Positions 43,421-52,575 are shown, counted from the first letter of the stretch. The stretch: 64,000 nt of DNA from Sideroxyarcus sp. (GCA_030651895.1 JAUSBR010000011.1:87239-151238), one strand, 5' to 3'. Program-made: numbers and translations. The notes: generated from the letters alone by a model not told the origin.

Positions 43421-43846
43421 ATGGTAGATCATGTATCAAAGGAAAAACGGAGCGAAATAATGAAGCGAATACGGGGTAAAGACACCACCCCGGAACTCGT
43501 GGTTCGAAAGCTCATACATTCTATGGGCTACCGCTATCGCTTGAACGTCAGAGGATTGCCAGGAAGGCCAGATATTGTCTTTGCCAATCGAAAAAAGGTT
43601 ATCTTCATTCACGGATGTTTCTGGCATCGCCATGGCTGCAAGAAAGGCAAGCCGCCCAAGTCCAATTTAGAATATTGGCTGCCAAAATTGAAAGATAATC
43701 AAACTAGAGATGTGCGTAATCAAAGGCACCTCGCCTCATTAGGGTGGAAAACACTCGTGATTTGGCAATGCGAAACAAAAGATACAAATGGCCTTAAAAA
43801 AATAATTGCCAAATTTTTGGGAAGAAATTCGCGAATTCATGCTTAA
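43421..43846 (+). CDS. vsr: Very short patch repair (Vsr) endonuclease
   Basis: A 141-residue strand-specific endonuclease that nicks beside T:G mismatches arising from deamination of 5-methylcytosine. It has the family start SKEKRSEIMKRIRGKDTTPEL, the catalytic Asp51 in GRPDIVF, and FIHGCFWHRHGC with the zinc and active-site His and Cys residues. It pairs functionally with the cytosine methylase at 47990-49207, although it is on the opposite strand about 4 kb away and convergent with the intervening genes. Codon use is more AT-rich than in pepN. Confidence 0.93.
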   Translation: MVDHVSKEKRSEIMKRIRGKDTTPELVVRKLIHSMGYRYRLNVRGLPGRPDIVFANRKKVIFIHGCFWHRHGCKKGKPPKSNLEYWLPKLKDNQTRDVRNQRHLASLGWKTLVIWQCETKDTNGLKKIIAKFLGRNSRIHA

Positions 43847-43903
43847 CGAATGCAGGCTTAATTCTTGGTTAAATTGGCTCGCGGATAACTCTTCATCAGA
43901 CAC

Positions 43904-44881
43904 TCACATTTGCACTCTAGAAAACCAAGGGGAAAGCCTGTAATAGTCGACGAAATTTTTCATGAGACCCTTTGCCTCATGCTCATCGATTCCAACAAAA
44001 TAGCCCATCTCCTCCAGAATTTCATTGGGGTTGCTATCAGGCAGGAGTGACTCAACATGCAGGCGTTCTTTGACTGACATATCGGGTATGCTGATTGGCA
44101 AAGGCTTTTCCCATTCCATATTCTTGTAGGGCCAGTGATTAAGGCGTGTAGCCGTGAAAAATGGTTCTTTATCGCTGTGATTCAGAATAATGGCTGTGGC
44201 TGTCAGCATTTGCTGCCCATCCTTATACACAAAGGCGCTGAGGGGTTGTACATACAGCCGCTTATCGCCCTCGACCCCTCTCTTGGCTGCACTATAAATA
44301 GCGTGCAAAAGCATCCGAGGATAATTTGCAGTGGATATGTCGTCCAGATTTATTGCGCTCGGCCCGTATTCAGCAAGTCGCTCTTTTGCACATCGCGCAC
44401 GGAACTCCCTTAAATCTTCATTGGGGTTTGGTCGCCCCAGAGTTTCCGGACTTGCATTAACCGTTATTTTAAATACATCTCCAGCAGTAAGGCTGCCTAC
44501 CAATTTTTGAGTTTCAGCTAGTTGGTTTGGTAAGTCGCGAGGGATCGCGTAGTCGAACCAAACAACATATGGATCGACAAAATCGTGAGTAACCAAAAAA
44601 TCACCGCTCGATTGGTGCAGTATTTTGATACAAGATAACGGCTGATTAAAACGTTGCCGTGCAGCAACATTTTTATCTGTCTCAAGCGAAATCATCGACT
44701 TTATCCGCAAAGAGCTGTGTAGGTACTTAAAGTCTTCTAAAAATGGCCCGCCGAATCCGATATAGGTGTAGTCCGAAATGTTCCTGTAACGGCTAATTCG
44801 CGCAAGAAGATCAATAAAGAGAGACCGATCAATCGCCTTGTTTTGACGAAGATGATAAGGAATGCTGCCGCCAAGGCTCAT
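43904..44881 (-). CDS. methyltransferase-like protein of the GHKL/Dcm locus
   Basis: A 325-residue protein, last gene of the minus-strand operon. A Rossmann-type SAM pocket is suggested by TYIGFGGPFLEDF (GFGG at 42-45), an acidic residue at the end of the next strand (SLETD, E67) and VVWFDYAIPRDL in the place of motif IV. There is no NPPY/DPPY catalytic motif, so it is not a standard adenine or N4-cytosine DNA methylase. It could be a degenerate or non-DNA methyltransferase. The start overlaps the GHKL-1 stop by four bases. I do not know a characterised homologue. Confidence 0.6.
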   Translation of the reverse strand: MSLGGSIPYHLRQNKAIDRSLFIDLLARISRYRNISDYTYIGFGGPFLEDFKYLHSSLRIKSMISLETDKNVAARQRFNQPLSCIKILHQSSGDFLVTHDFVDPYVVWFDYAIPRDLPNQLAETQKLVGSLTAGDVFKITVNASPETLGRPNPNEDLREFRARCAKERLAEYGPSAINLDDISTANYPRMLLHAIYSAAKRGVEGDKRLYVQPLSAFVYKDGQQMLTATAIILNHSDKEPFFTATRLNHWPYKNMEWEKPLPISIPDMSVKERLHVESLLPDSNPNEILEEMGYFVGIDEHEAKGLMKNFVDYYRLSPWFSRVQM

Positions 44882-46278
44882 GATCTAGCCTTTACAAGAA
44901 TGTCATCAAAACACTTCGCCCCCACGTCACTTGGGGGCGTACCTGTATCATCAAACAAATATGCGGCCACAGCATTGATGTCGCTAATTTTTCGTGAGAA
45001 TCTGACTTGACGCAAAGGATCATCTTCTGTGGGAACAGGCAAATTAGGTTTATATTTTTGACCGCCGACGCCTCTGACATTGGACCAACTATCCTCCGGG
45101 ATTATTCTATGGGCACTTTCAGCGCTAAGAGTGGCAAGTTGGGCATTTACGTCTTGCAGCTCTTTGGAGGATCGCTTCCATTTATTTGTGAAGTCGGTAT
45201 ATAGTTTCAAACCTTCACGCATAAACTCTTTGACCGATAGATATAACTCGGAATTGCCGTCGATGCCGCGCTTCGTCGTGGTCAAAGGTAATTTAGATGC
45301 ATCGTTTGACCTAAAAACCACCGTCCCAGCGATAGAAATAAACTGCGTGTGATATTGCGGGACGGTTGCCTCTCCCCACCCTGTAACGCGTGTTTTGTCT
45401 GCAAAAAGTACAACCCGATCGTTGCACACAATTGTCCACCCAGCTTTTTCGGTAGATGGCCTGCCTTGCAGCGCTTCCTCTTCTTCGCTTTCATTAGGCA
45501 GTGGTCGATACAACCCAATGGTCACAGATACATCCACATCATCGATTCGACCTCTATAAACATAGGGCGAAATTCCGGCCTTACTTGCCAACTTTTTCTC
45601 ATCAACAATTAGCGAGACTTTAACGGGTGTGATTGGCTCCCCATTTACCCTTACAGTAAAACCCTTCTCTATGATGAAACCGTAATACGCAGATATTGAA
45701 GTTTTTAAAGTATGTTCAAAATCCGTCTCGTCTGCGAAAAGCCGTGGTATTCCATCTCTCAATTGGGTTACTGTGATCTCAGTACCGGGGCATTCTAAGA
45801 TATTAGGTCCTTCATCTAAAGGCAGCGTCCAGTCATCGTCGGAATCCAACCAGGTGGAAGTAATTTCCACACTGAAGCCGCCTTGCTCAGTCTGGCTTTT
45901 TACAACAGAATTTTTTCCTAGTTTGAAAATCGCTCTTTTCATTCCAATGCCATAAACCCCAACCGTTGGAATATTTGAATCACGATTTAAATCAGCTCTT
46001 CCCATCCTGAATGCATATTGTTCAGCCAAAGCAATTGGAATTCCACCGCAATTGTCGCTGATAGAAAAATGGTCATGGCTGAAATCAATGTCGGCGCTAA
46101 ATCCATCATAAGGCCTATTCGCGTTTGCCACTCCATTCTGCGTGGAGCGCATTGCTCCGTCGACGCAGTTATCCAACAAGTCAAGAATTGCATCTTGCAA
46201 CTCAATGTCTCGCACGAGCATATCAACGAAAAAACGTTTCGCAGGAAAGGCCTTTGCTATTTTTTCAGTATGGCTCAT
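44878..46278 (-). CDS. GHKL (MORC/MutL-like) ATPase 1
   Basis: A 466-residue ATP-binding protein of the GHKL superfamily. The N-box is LLDNCVDGA (35-42), the G1 box is ISDNCGGIP, and the lid/G2 region is VYGIGMKRAIFKLG. A predicted S5-like transducer follows. This is the architecture of prokaryotic MORC/MutL-like ATPases found beside restriction-modification genes. The C-terminal 120 residues are helical and unrecognised. It is separated from GHKL-2 by 117 bases and overlaps the methyltransferase-like gene by four. It may clamp on DNA in an ATP-dependent manner. Confidence 0.82.
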   Translation of the reverse strand: MSHTEKIAKAFPAKRFFVDMLVRDIELQDAILDLLDNCVDGAMRSTQNGVANANRPYDGFSADIDFSHDHFSISDNCGGIPIALAEQYAFRMGRADLNRDSNIPTVGVYGIGMKRAIFKLGKNSVVKSQTEQGGFSVEITSTWLDSDDDWTLPLDEGPNILECPGTEITVTQLRDGIPRLFADETDFEHTLKTSISAYYGFIIEKGFTVRVNGEPITPVKVSLIVDEKKLASKAGISPYVYRGRIDDVDVSVTIGLYRPLPNESEEEEALQGRPSTEKAGWTIVCNDRVVLFADKTRVTGWGEATVPQYHTQFISIAGTVVFRSNDASKLPLTTTKRGIDGNSELYLSVKEFMREGLKLYTDFTNKWKRSSKELQDVNAQLATLSAESAHRIIPEDSWSNVRGVGGQKYKPNLPVPTEDDPLRQVRFSRKISDINAVAAYLFDDTGTPPSDVGAKCFDDILVKARS

Positions 46279-46395
46279 ACATTAACTCCGTATTTTAGTT
46301 ATCAAATAATCTGATTGTCTGGTGGCGCAAGTTGCATTGGTTTAATTGAAGTCCACACAGGAAAATCCGCCACCCCTGATTAGGTTGGATATGCA

Positions 46396-48036
46396 TTATG
46401 GGATTTTTGCTTCTTGAACGCGCCTAGCTAAGAGGCTAGCAAATACCAAGTATTGCGCAGCTTTAGTTTTATCTAAATCGTGCGCAAGGGAATGCGCCTT
46501 GGGATTTCTAATCCCAAGATACGCCCCGGAAAATATCTGCATAAAACCTTTCTGGTCATTCTTCCCGGACTCGCTTTTTATTTCAGACAATATTAGGCGT
46601 GCTCGATCCAATGAAAACGCTTCGGTAGATAAGTTAGCGCCATCCAGATCAAGTCCGGTACGTTCTCGAATGAGATCGAACACAGCAACAATAGAGTTCA
46701 GAACTGCTTCGCGATAATGTCCATTCAAATAATGCTGAAATGAATGTTTATGGATTGTCGGGTGAAGCAGCTCCTCAAAGCCGAACTTTGCATTGTTCAT
46801 TGCGGGCTCTTCCGTGCGTATCTTGGCAGCGGCACTCGCTGTGGACGATGATCTCGGTTCAGTTGCGGCTTTCTGACCGCTATCGTTAGCTTGCTTGGCT
46901 TCCTGCTTTGCATCCTCCGATCTTTTCTTTGCAGGATATTTTCTTTTGATCTCCCCTCTGTAAAAATCGGCTATCGGTTGAAGCTCTTCTTTAATTTTGA
47001 GAAACAGCGTGCTGTCTGTCTTTAATGCCGTTTTGGCTGTATTCCACGGCATTTTTCTCGGATCCTTGGAGACGAACCTGATCAAGCAAACGAAGCCGTT
47101 ATATTCGGAGTGCCACTTGTTAGTTTTCCAACCATGTTCGCTAGATGAGCTTGCAGCAACAATCACCCTGTCATTGCAGATAAAGTACAAGCCGAATTCC
47201 GAGGTAATGGCTCTATTATTTGATAAAGAATGGTTTTGTTCTTCTGAAAATGTGTGCGCTTGATGAATTCCAGCGTCGATGAATACATCTACGCCTTCAA
47301 TATTTTCGTGGATTTTTTTAAGGGGTATTTTGCTATTGGTTCTGAGTGACGGGATAGCGCCGCCGACTCGAATATGGCTCTTATGAAGAATGCTGCGAAC
47401 AGTGATCTTTAAGCCCTTAGATACATAAGGCGCATACCTAATGGATAATTGATCAATCGCATTTTTAAACCAGGCATCATCCCTTAACTCGTACCTCACG
47501 GTCGGCTTCAGATTTGAAACGGAGAAAAGTGTTTTTCGCTTCCCACTTGTTGGATATTGTTCGGCAGTTAATTTCCCTGCTCGCTCTCCCCCGAAGTTTT
47601 TATTGCTAAACCTCATGGTGAAGGCGATTTCACCTGTATCAGTAGCCATTGCATACTCGGTACCGAATTTCAGCAGAGATCTTTTCAATCCGAGACCATA
47701 GTGGCCGATTCCGAAAGCGTGTTCCGATGGGTCGGCCACATGAAATGCCTTCTTTGAAAGGACGGCCTCTTCTATTCCAAGGCAATTGTCTGATACTCGA
47801 ATGCTGTTCTCGTCGAGCCGGATATGTATTGCGTATTCGGAATAGTCGGCTGGCAACCCGTAATCATCGAGACGCGGCTTGGTTTTTAACAGGTGGTCCC
47901 TGGCTGCATCTATGGCGTTATCGATTAAGTCGAATAAGGACTCTAATGGGGTGATGTCTTGGGTAAGAGTATCTTCTAGAAATCTTGGGTTAACGCCGGA
48001 CTCTACTTTGATCGTCTTTATTTTTTGTTTCGACAT
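46396..48036 (-). CDS. GHKL ATPase 2 with C-terminal TIGR02391/HEPN-like domain
   Basis: A 546-residue protein. The N-terminal GHKL ATPase has FDLIDNAIDAARD (N-box 39-44), VSDNCLGIEE and GHYGLGLKRSLLKFG. A middle S5-like region and a low-complexity linker rich in Lys, Ala and Ser (about 365-400) follow. The C-terminal domain (about 410-546) resembles the TIGR02391/Ymh type: ELLHPTIHKHSFQHYLNGHY, AVLNSIVAVFDLIRERTG and GIRNPKAHSL. RNPKAH (510-515) fits the RNxxxH signature of HEPN ribonucleases. The 5' end overlaps the Dcm gene by 47 bases. It is a likely effector or sensor of the defence operon. Confidence 0.8.
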   Translation of the reverse strand: MSKQKIKTIKVESGVNPRFLEDTLTQDITPLESLFDLIDNAIDAARDHLLKTKPRLDDYGLPADYSEYAIHIRLDENSIRVSDNCLGIEEAVLSKKAFHVADPSEHAFGIGHYGLGLKRSLLKFGTEYAMATDTGEIAFTMRFSNKNFGGERAGKLTAEQYPTSGKRKTLFSVSNLKPTVRYELRDDAWFKNAIDQLSIRYAPYVSKGLKITVRSILHKSHIRVGGAIPSLRTNSKIPLKKIHENIEGVDVFIDAGIHQAHTFSEEQNHSLSNNRAITSEFGLYFICNDRVIVAASSSSEHGWKTNKWHSEYNGFVCLIRFVSKDPRKMPWNTAKTALKTDSTLFLKIKEELQPIADFYRGEIKRKYPAKKRSEDAKQEAKQANDSGQKAATEPRSSSTASAAAKIRTEEPAMNNAKFGFEELLHPTIHKHSFQHYLNGHYREAVLNSIVAVFDLIRERTGLDLDGANLSTEAFSLDRARLILSEIKSESGKNDQKGFMQIFSGAYLGIRNPKAHSLAHDLDKTKAAQYLVFASLLARRVQEAKIP

Positions 48037-49207
48037 TCCGCGCCTTCCCCTTCAACTTATTCGATAAATCGGAAGCTTGCTTTGTCTCGCTATTTTTACG
48101 AAGTTTAGACTTGATCACGGACAGAATAGATTCTGCCACAATGGGTGAAACGCTATTTCCTAGCATTCTAAAGCTATGCCATTTAGTTCTGTGAAAACAA
48201 AACCAATCCGGGAAGCCTTGTAATCTCGCCCCCTCCCTAACAGTGATGACTCTGCTCTCACTGGGGTGTAAAGGGCGGACGGCTTGATAACTACCCTTAT
48301 CTGCGCCAGTTCCGGCCCTTAACGTTGGACACACACCATTCCAGGCCAACTTTTTGGATCTGCTTATCTTATCCGTCTCGCCCTGTTTAATTTCCACATA
48401 GCGCGCTTTCACAGCCTCAGTATGAGTCGTGTCGAAATGACCAGAAGCTTGACCGGATTGCAGCTTTTCTATTGCCACATTCCACCCAAGCGTCTTGGGC
48501 GGCAAGGCCCTCATTTTTTCCGCATAGTCAGATAACGATTTAATTTTGCGATAAGCCGCCCACCCATAATCTTCTTTGTCTTTTTTCTGAGCTATGGGAG
48601 GGGATATGTCTGAAATTGCATCTTTTACTGTGACTCTAGCCAACCCTTTCGGAATGATGTCACTAACTGATATCGCTGCCATTTCTTTCGGATCGTATCC
48701 TATAACAACGACACGCTTCCGTTTTGTAGGAACTCCAAATTCATGCGCATCAACTACTGTAGCGGGAAGAACTTTATATCGTTTATCGACAATTTTAACG
48801 GCTTTATTAAGCTCTTCTACATTGCCAGCATCGAGCAGTCCCTCAACATTTTCCATTACGAAAAACTTGGGTTGTATTATGTTGACGGTTCTAAAAAAAT
48901 GTCTTAGCAATGATCGTCGAGGATCATCTGCTTCATTTTTTCCAATACGGCTATAGCCTTGGCAGGGGGGGCCGCCAATAACGCCATCTATTGATTCGTT
49001 AGATAGAACGAGGCGCCAGGCTTCCGTATCCATAACGGATAAGTCGCCATTTAAAACGCGGGCATTGGGGAAGTTTTGCTTGTAAGACGACTGAAGAACA
49101 GGATCAATATCGACAGCTACGACAACGTCAAAGCCAGCTTGTTTTGCGCCAAGCCCGAATCCGCCGCAACCTGAAAACAAATCGACTATTTTGTATTTTG
49201 CGGCCAT
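47990..49207 (-). CDS. DNA (cytosine-5-)-methyltransferase, Dcm type
   Basis: A 405-residue C5-cytosine DNA methylase. Motif I is DLFSGCGGFGLG, motif IV is GGPPCQGYS with catalytic C82, motif VI is MENVEGLL, motif VIII is RKRVVVIGY and motif X is MLGNSVSP. The region between VIII and IX (about 200-300) is the target-recognition domain, but the recognised sequence cannot be read off. A Lys/Arg-rich tail follows motif X. It is the first gene of a coupled block with GHKL-2, GHKL-1 and the methyltransferase-like protein. It would mark host DNA in a restriction-type system. Confidence 0.93.
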   Translation of the reverse strand: MAAKYKIVDLFSGCGGFGLGAKQAGFDVVVAVDIDPVLQSSYKQNFPNARVLNGDLSVMDTEAWRLVLSNESIDGVIGGPPCQGYSRIGKNEADDPRRSLLRHFFRTVNIIQPKFFVMENVEGLLDAGNVEELNKAVKIVDKRYKVLPATVVDAHEFGVPTKRKRVVVIGYDPKEMAAISVSDIIPKGLARVTVKDAISDISPPIAQKKDKEDYGWAAYRKIKSLSDYAEKMRALPPKTLGWNVAIEKLQSGQASGHFDTTHTEAVKARYVEIKQGETDKISRSKKLAWNGVCPTLRAGTGADKGSYQAVRPLHPSESRVITVREGARLQGFPDWFCFHRTKWHSFRMLGNSVSPIVAESILSVIKSKLRKNSETKQASDLSNKLKGKARNVETKNKDDQSRVRR

Positions 49208-49364
49208 AAAATGTCGTGGGCAATAAAAACTGCCGCATTATTTCACACAATGCCCAAAAAAGGCGACCATCAATATTTTAACCTGCCTACAGTACTTCCC
49301 TCGCTCGGCACGAGAAACTCGTAAAAAGCATCTTCATGCAAAATGAGCGGTGCTATCGCGTCAG

Positions 49365-50144
49365 TCATTTTTTCTGATTATCAACAAACAAATCTGCTCT
49401 GTGACGCGAAAGGAATTCGACGCTAGGCATGAAGCGCTCCGGCAACTCAATCGCCCGCCCATCCAAAGGCAGCAAGACTTCAATTACAAAAGGTTCTTTC
49501 TTGCGTTTCAGTTCTTCCGAAACCACGACCTTGAAATCATCCGTAAGCGTGATCAACCCCTTATCAAACGCCCGGTCATGTATGGCCGACAGGCATAGCC
49601 CATTGCTTGGATTCAGTCGATTCGCCTTATCCCTGCTCCACGGTACGATATGACTGGCAATTAATAGACGTGTCTCGGTCAGGCCGGACATGCAACAACG
49701 ACCACGATAACTACTCAACACGGCACGGCGGAAGAAGTTTTGCTTGATGCGTTGTTCTGTAACGACCTTGCGAGTTTCCCCTGTGAAATCTTCTGGCATG
49801 AGCTGCTCTTCAGCATCGTCCATCGGCTGTGCATCAGCGTCCAGCTTTCGCCTGAGCAGTTCGCTCTCGACAGCTAAAGCCTCCCAATCAGCATGAAATT
49901 CATCCCAGATTTCTCGGTCAAGATTCGACGCCCCTTCCAGCCCTTTTCGGCCTGTGCCCGTGATGGCCGGATCAAGACTGGCAAAGTTGCTCAGCTTCAT
50001 TGCCACTGCGCCGGGCGTTCGGTCTATCAAGCCCGCAAGTTTGATGACTTCTGGCGTGCGCATATCTAGTTTGCCGAACGGTAGTTGGCAATACAGATGG
50101 AATGCGAGCTTGAGTTGTTCTTTCGTCCAGCGGTTTGTGGCCAT
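49365..50144 (-). CDS. HNH endonuclease
   Basis: A 259-residue protein. The N-terminal helical domain (RWTKEQLKLAFHLYCQLPFGK, RTPGAVAMKLSNFASLDP) is the one found before HNH nucleases in restriction loci. The HNH core follows: CCMSGL, LIASHIVPWS, NPSNGLCLSAIHDRAFD. The ATG at 50144 is chosen because GGAGGGACTG lies directly upstream and the conserved N-terminus starts there, although the frame is open for 37 more codons. It is 157 bases upstream of the methylase gene on the same strand and may be the cutting partner of the system. Confidence 0.88.
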   Translation of the reverse strand: MATNRWTKEQLKLAFHLYCQLPFGKLDMRTPEVIKLAGLIDRTPGAVAMKLSNFASLDPAITGTGRKGLEGASNLDREIWDEFHADWEALAVESELLRRKLDADAQPMDDAEEQLMPEDFTGETRKVVTEQRIKQNFFRRAVLSSYRGRCCMSGLTETRLLIASHIVPWSRDKANRLNPSNGLCLSAIHDRAFDKGLITLTDDFKVVVSEELKRKKEPFVIEVLLPLDGRAIELPERFMPSVEFLSRHRADLFVDNQKK

Positions 50145-50442
50145 CAGTCCCTCCAGTGACTCAGTCCAAAGACGCGACTGAAACTCCGACTTTTGAAATG
50201 TAGCAGGCAGTTTAGCCTGGTATCCAGCAGCTTTCACTATTGCTTTATCCAGCAATTTAATCGCTGGGAATTATTGCGGACAGTATGTCTTCATATTTAC
50301 CCAGCGTCTGTTGCTTAACATCGAAGTAAATGACGACCTACAACTTTTGTACTCATCCCAATGTACTGTCGCTCCCACTGCGCCGCGTCGCCGCAATCGA
50401 CTCTGTTGAGTTACTTGCCGAGCAGCTGGATAACTGGCACGT

Positions 50443-50709
50443 TTAGTGGCGCGCCATGAGTTTACGCAATGCGGCTCTTGGTTTGGGCGGTTTTTCCACA
50501 GACGAGGCAAATGCCTCAAAGTCGCGCTGGGTGAGCATGAGCGTGTCGTAGTCCGACACCACGCGCCGCGCCGCCTCGTATGCGCTTTGCAATATAAACT
50601 CGGATACAGTCGTCCCCATCAGTGCGGCGGCGCGTTCGATCATAGCTTTGGCGTCGGCGCTGGTGCGCAAACTGATTCTCGAGGATTCATTGGTTGTGGT
50701 TGCTGACAT
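50443..50709 (-). CDS. DUF1778 (TacA-type) antitoxin
   Basis: An 88-residue ribbon-helix-helix antitoxin. RISLRTSADAKAMIERAAALMGTTVSEFILQSAYEAA is the DUF1778 domain, and the C-terminal tail (PPKPRAALRKL) would neutralise a GNAT acetyltransferase toxin that targets aminoacyl-tRNA. The toxin gene normally follows immediately. Here the next 300 bases hold no such open frame, so the antitoxin is orphaned or the toxin has been lost. It stands between the HNH gene and the pepN remnant. Confidence 0.8.
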   Translation of the reverse strand: MSATTTNESSRISLRTSADAKAMIERAAALMGTTVSEFILQSAYEAARRVVSDYDTLMLTQRDFEAFASSVEKPPKPRAALRKLMARH

Positions 50710-50781
50710 GGTGTAACTCCCGACTTACGGACGCGAGTATTGTGCATCAAATTTTCGCCCATGAGGTATTTGGCGGCGTCT

Positions 50782-50829
50782 GGGCTGACGCGGGATATGT
50801 TTGAGATCATGGAGAGGTCGCAGGGGTGA
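50782..50829 (+). pseudogene. degenerate copy of the pepN 3' end (48 bases)
   Basis: By eye, 42 of 48 bases match the end of pepN (43165-43212). The encoded end GLTRDMFEIMERSQG parallels GLSRDVFEIVERSLG, and both stop with TGA at the same place. It lies in the same orientation as pepN, on the far side of the defence locus, like a border repeat left by insertion. Confidence 0.75.
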
Positions 50830-50914
50830 CGGGAGGCTTCCGGGTAACCGATAAAGTAGCCAACGTTGTCTTTATGGTTCAATATGATAACCAATCACTT
50901 TGCTCCATTTCCCA

Positions 50915-52363
50915 ATGACCACACCCGCAGTGCATTCTGATCGTGATCGGCTTATTCGATCTCTGCTTGATGAATACATCGAGATGTACGCCGGACGTGA
51001 CGACCGCCTGACCAGCCGTTTCAGTGACAACTTCAGCGGCTATACCGGCGGCGGCGATTTTCTGGTCAAGGATCGGCAAGCCTGGGTAGACATCACGCGC
51101 CAGGATTTTGCGCAGGTGCCCGGCCGGATTCGCATCGAGATGCTGGATGTGTCGATACAGGACATCAGCCACGATGTGGTGGTCACCACTGCCTTCTTCC
51201 ACATTCACTTGCCCATCGCGGATCATGTGTTGTCGACCGAGGTCGCGCGACTGGTGCTGATCTTCCGTCTTGAAGGATCGGACTGGAAGATCGTCCACAG
51301 CGGCATTTCGATTCCTTACCACTTGGTGCGGGACGGTGAGGTTTACCCCATGGCTGGCTTGCTCGAACAGAACAAGGCACTTGAATCGCTGGTGGCGGAA
51401 CGCACGCAGGCGCTGCATGACAGCGAAGCCATGTATCGCCTGCTGGCCGAGGACACGCGCGATGTGCTCTGGAAAACGGATCGCCAGTTTCGCGTGACCT
51501 ATATCAGCCCGGCCGATGAGCGCCTGCGCGGCTTTAAAGCGGACGAGGTGATCGGGCGCTCGGTGTTTGATTTGTTCACCGACGAGGGCGCCGCAATCGT
51601 CAGCGACATCATTACGAAAAGCAAAGATGCCCGGAGTGCAGGTACGCTTGTCGGGTATTTGACCTTTGAGGTACCCCACCGCTGCAAAGACGGCCGGGTG
51701 CTTTGGGGCGAGGTCATTTCCACTCCGGAGACCAATGCTCAGGGCCAGATCGTGGGCTACCACGGCATCACGCGCGAAATCACCGCGCGCAAACACCTGG
51801 AAGATCAGGTGAAGCAACTAGCCTTTTACGACACGCTTACCAATCTCCCGAATCGTCGCTTGCTAAATGATCGTTTGACTCAGTCCATGGCTGCCAGCAA
51901 GCGCAGCAGTTGTTATGGTGCGCTCATATTCCTCGATCTTGATAACTTCAAACTGTTGAATGACTCTTACGGGCATGACGTGGGAGACTTGCTGCTGATC
52001 GAGGCTGCCACCAGATTGAGGAGTTGCGTGCGCGAAATGGATACCGTGGCGCGCTTTGGCGGGGATGAGTTTGTTGTGATCCTGAATGGCTTGGATGTGA
52101 AAAATCCAGATGCCACTTTGCAGGTACAACTTGTTGCGGAAAAGATTCTTGCTTCTTTGTCTGCGCCTTACTTGTTGACGGTGAATCGCGATATGCAGGC
52201 CGCATCAACGGTCGAACATCACAGCACGGCCAGCATCGGTGTTGCGATGTTCATCAACGACGAATGCAGCCAGGACGACATCCTCAAATGGGCCGATGGC
52301 GCAATGTACGAGGCAAAGCGTGCCGGGGGAAATTCAATCAAGTTTTATGTGACAGAAGGCTGA
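50915..52363 (+). CDS. diguanylate cyclase with SnoaL-like and PAS domains
   Basis: A 482-residue soluble protein. The first 140 residues resemble an NTF2/SnoaL-like fold (LIRSLLDEYIEMYAGRD, FSGYTGGGDFLVKDRQAW, LVLIFRLEGSDWKIVHSGIS). A coiled linker and a PAS domain follow (about 175-300, ISPADERLRGFKADEVIGRS). A GGDEF domain (about 310-480) with intact RFGGDEFVVIL completes it, so cyclic-di-GMP synthesis is expected. The SnoaL-like domain would act as a small-molecule sensor. The ATG at 50915 is preferred over the TTG at 50900. It lies between two pepN-derived remnants. Confidence 0.87.
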   Translation: MTTPAVHSDRDRLIRSLLDEYIEMYAGRDDRLTSRFSDNFSGYTGGGDFLVKDRQAWVDITRQDFAQVPGRIRIEMLDVSIQDISHDVVVTTAFFHIHLPIADHVLSTEVARLVLIFRLEGSDWKIVHSGISIPYHLVRDGEVYPMAGLLEQNKALESLVAERTQALHDSEAMYRLLAEDTRDVLWKTDRQFRVTYISPADERLRGFKADEVIGRSVFDLFTDEGAAIVSDIITKSKDARSAGTLVGYLTFEVPHRCKDGRVLWGEVISTPETNAQGQIVGYHGITREITARKHLEDQVKQLAFYDTLTNLPNRRLLNDRLTQSMAASKRSSCYGALIFLDLDNFKLLNDSYGHDVGDLLLIEAATRLRSCVREMDTVARFGGDEFVVILNGLDVKNPDATLQVQLVAEKILASLSAPYLLTVNRDMQAASTVEHHSTASIGVAMFINDECSQDDILKWADGAMYEAKRAGGNSIKFYVTEG

Positions 52364-52384
52364 GCGGGATTTGCCGCTCCCGAA

Positions 52385-52535
52385 GCACATTCACCCTAAA
52401 CCCCTCCCAGCCTCCCCTTGCACCCGCAAGGAGTACGCCGGTGGGTGCCCCGCTGCTACGCAGCGACCCTTCCGCTGTCAGCGGGAGGAGCCGACACAGC
52501 TCTCCGCCTGACAAGGGGGAGTTGGAGGGGGTTGG
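52385..52535. repeat. palindromic dispersed repeat
   Basis: The stretch opens CCCTAAACCCCTCCCAGCCT and closes GGGGGAGTTGGAGGGGGTTG, with smaller hairpins (CCGCTGTCAGCGG) between. It is a different unit from the CCCGCAAGCGGG repeats in the nif operons. No gene lies in it. Confidence 0.6.
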
Positions 52536-52575
52536 GTTCGCAATACTTTTTCCCCTGCTTCTGCCAGCAAGCGAT

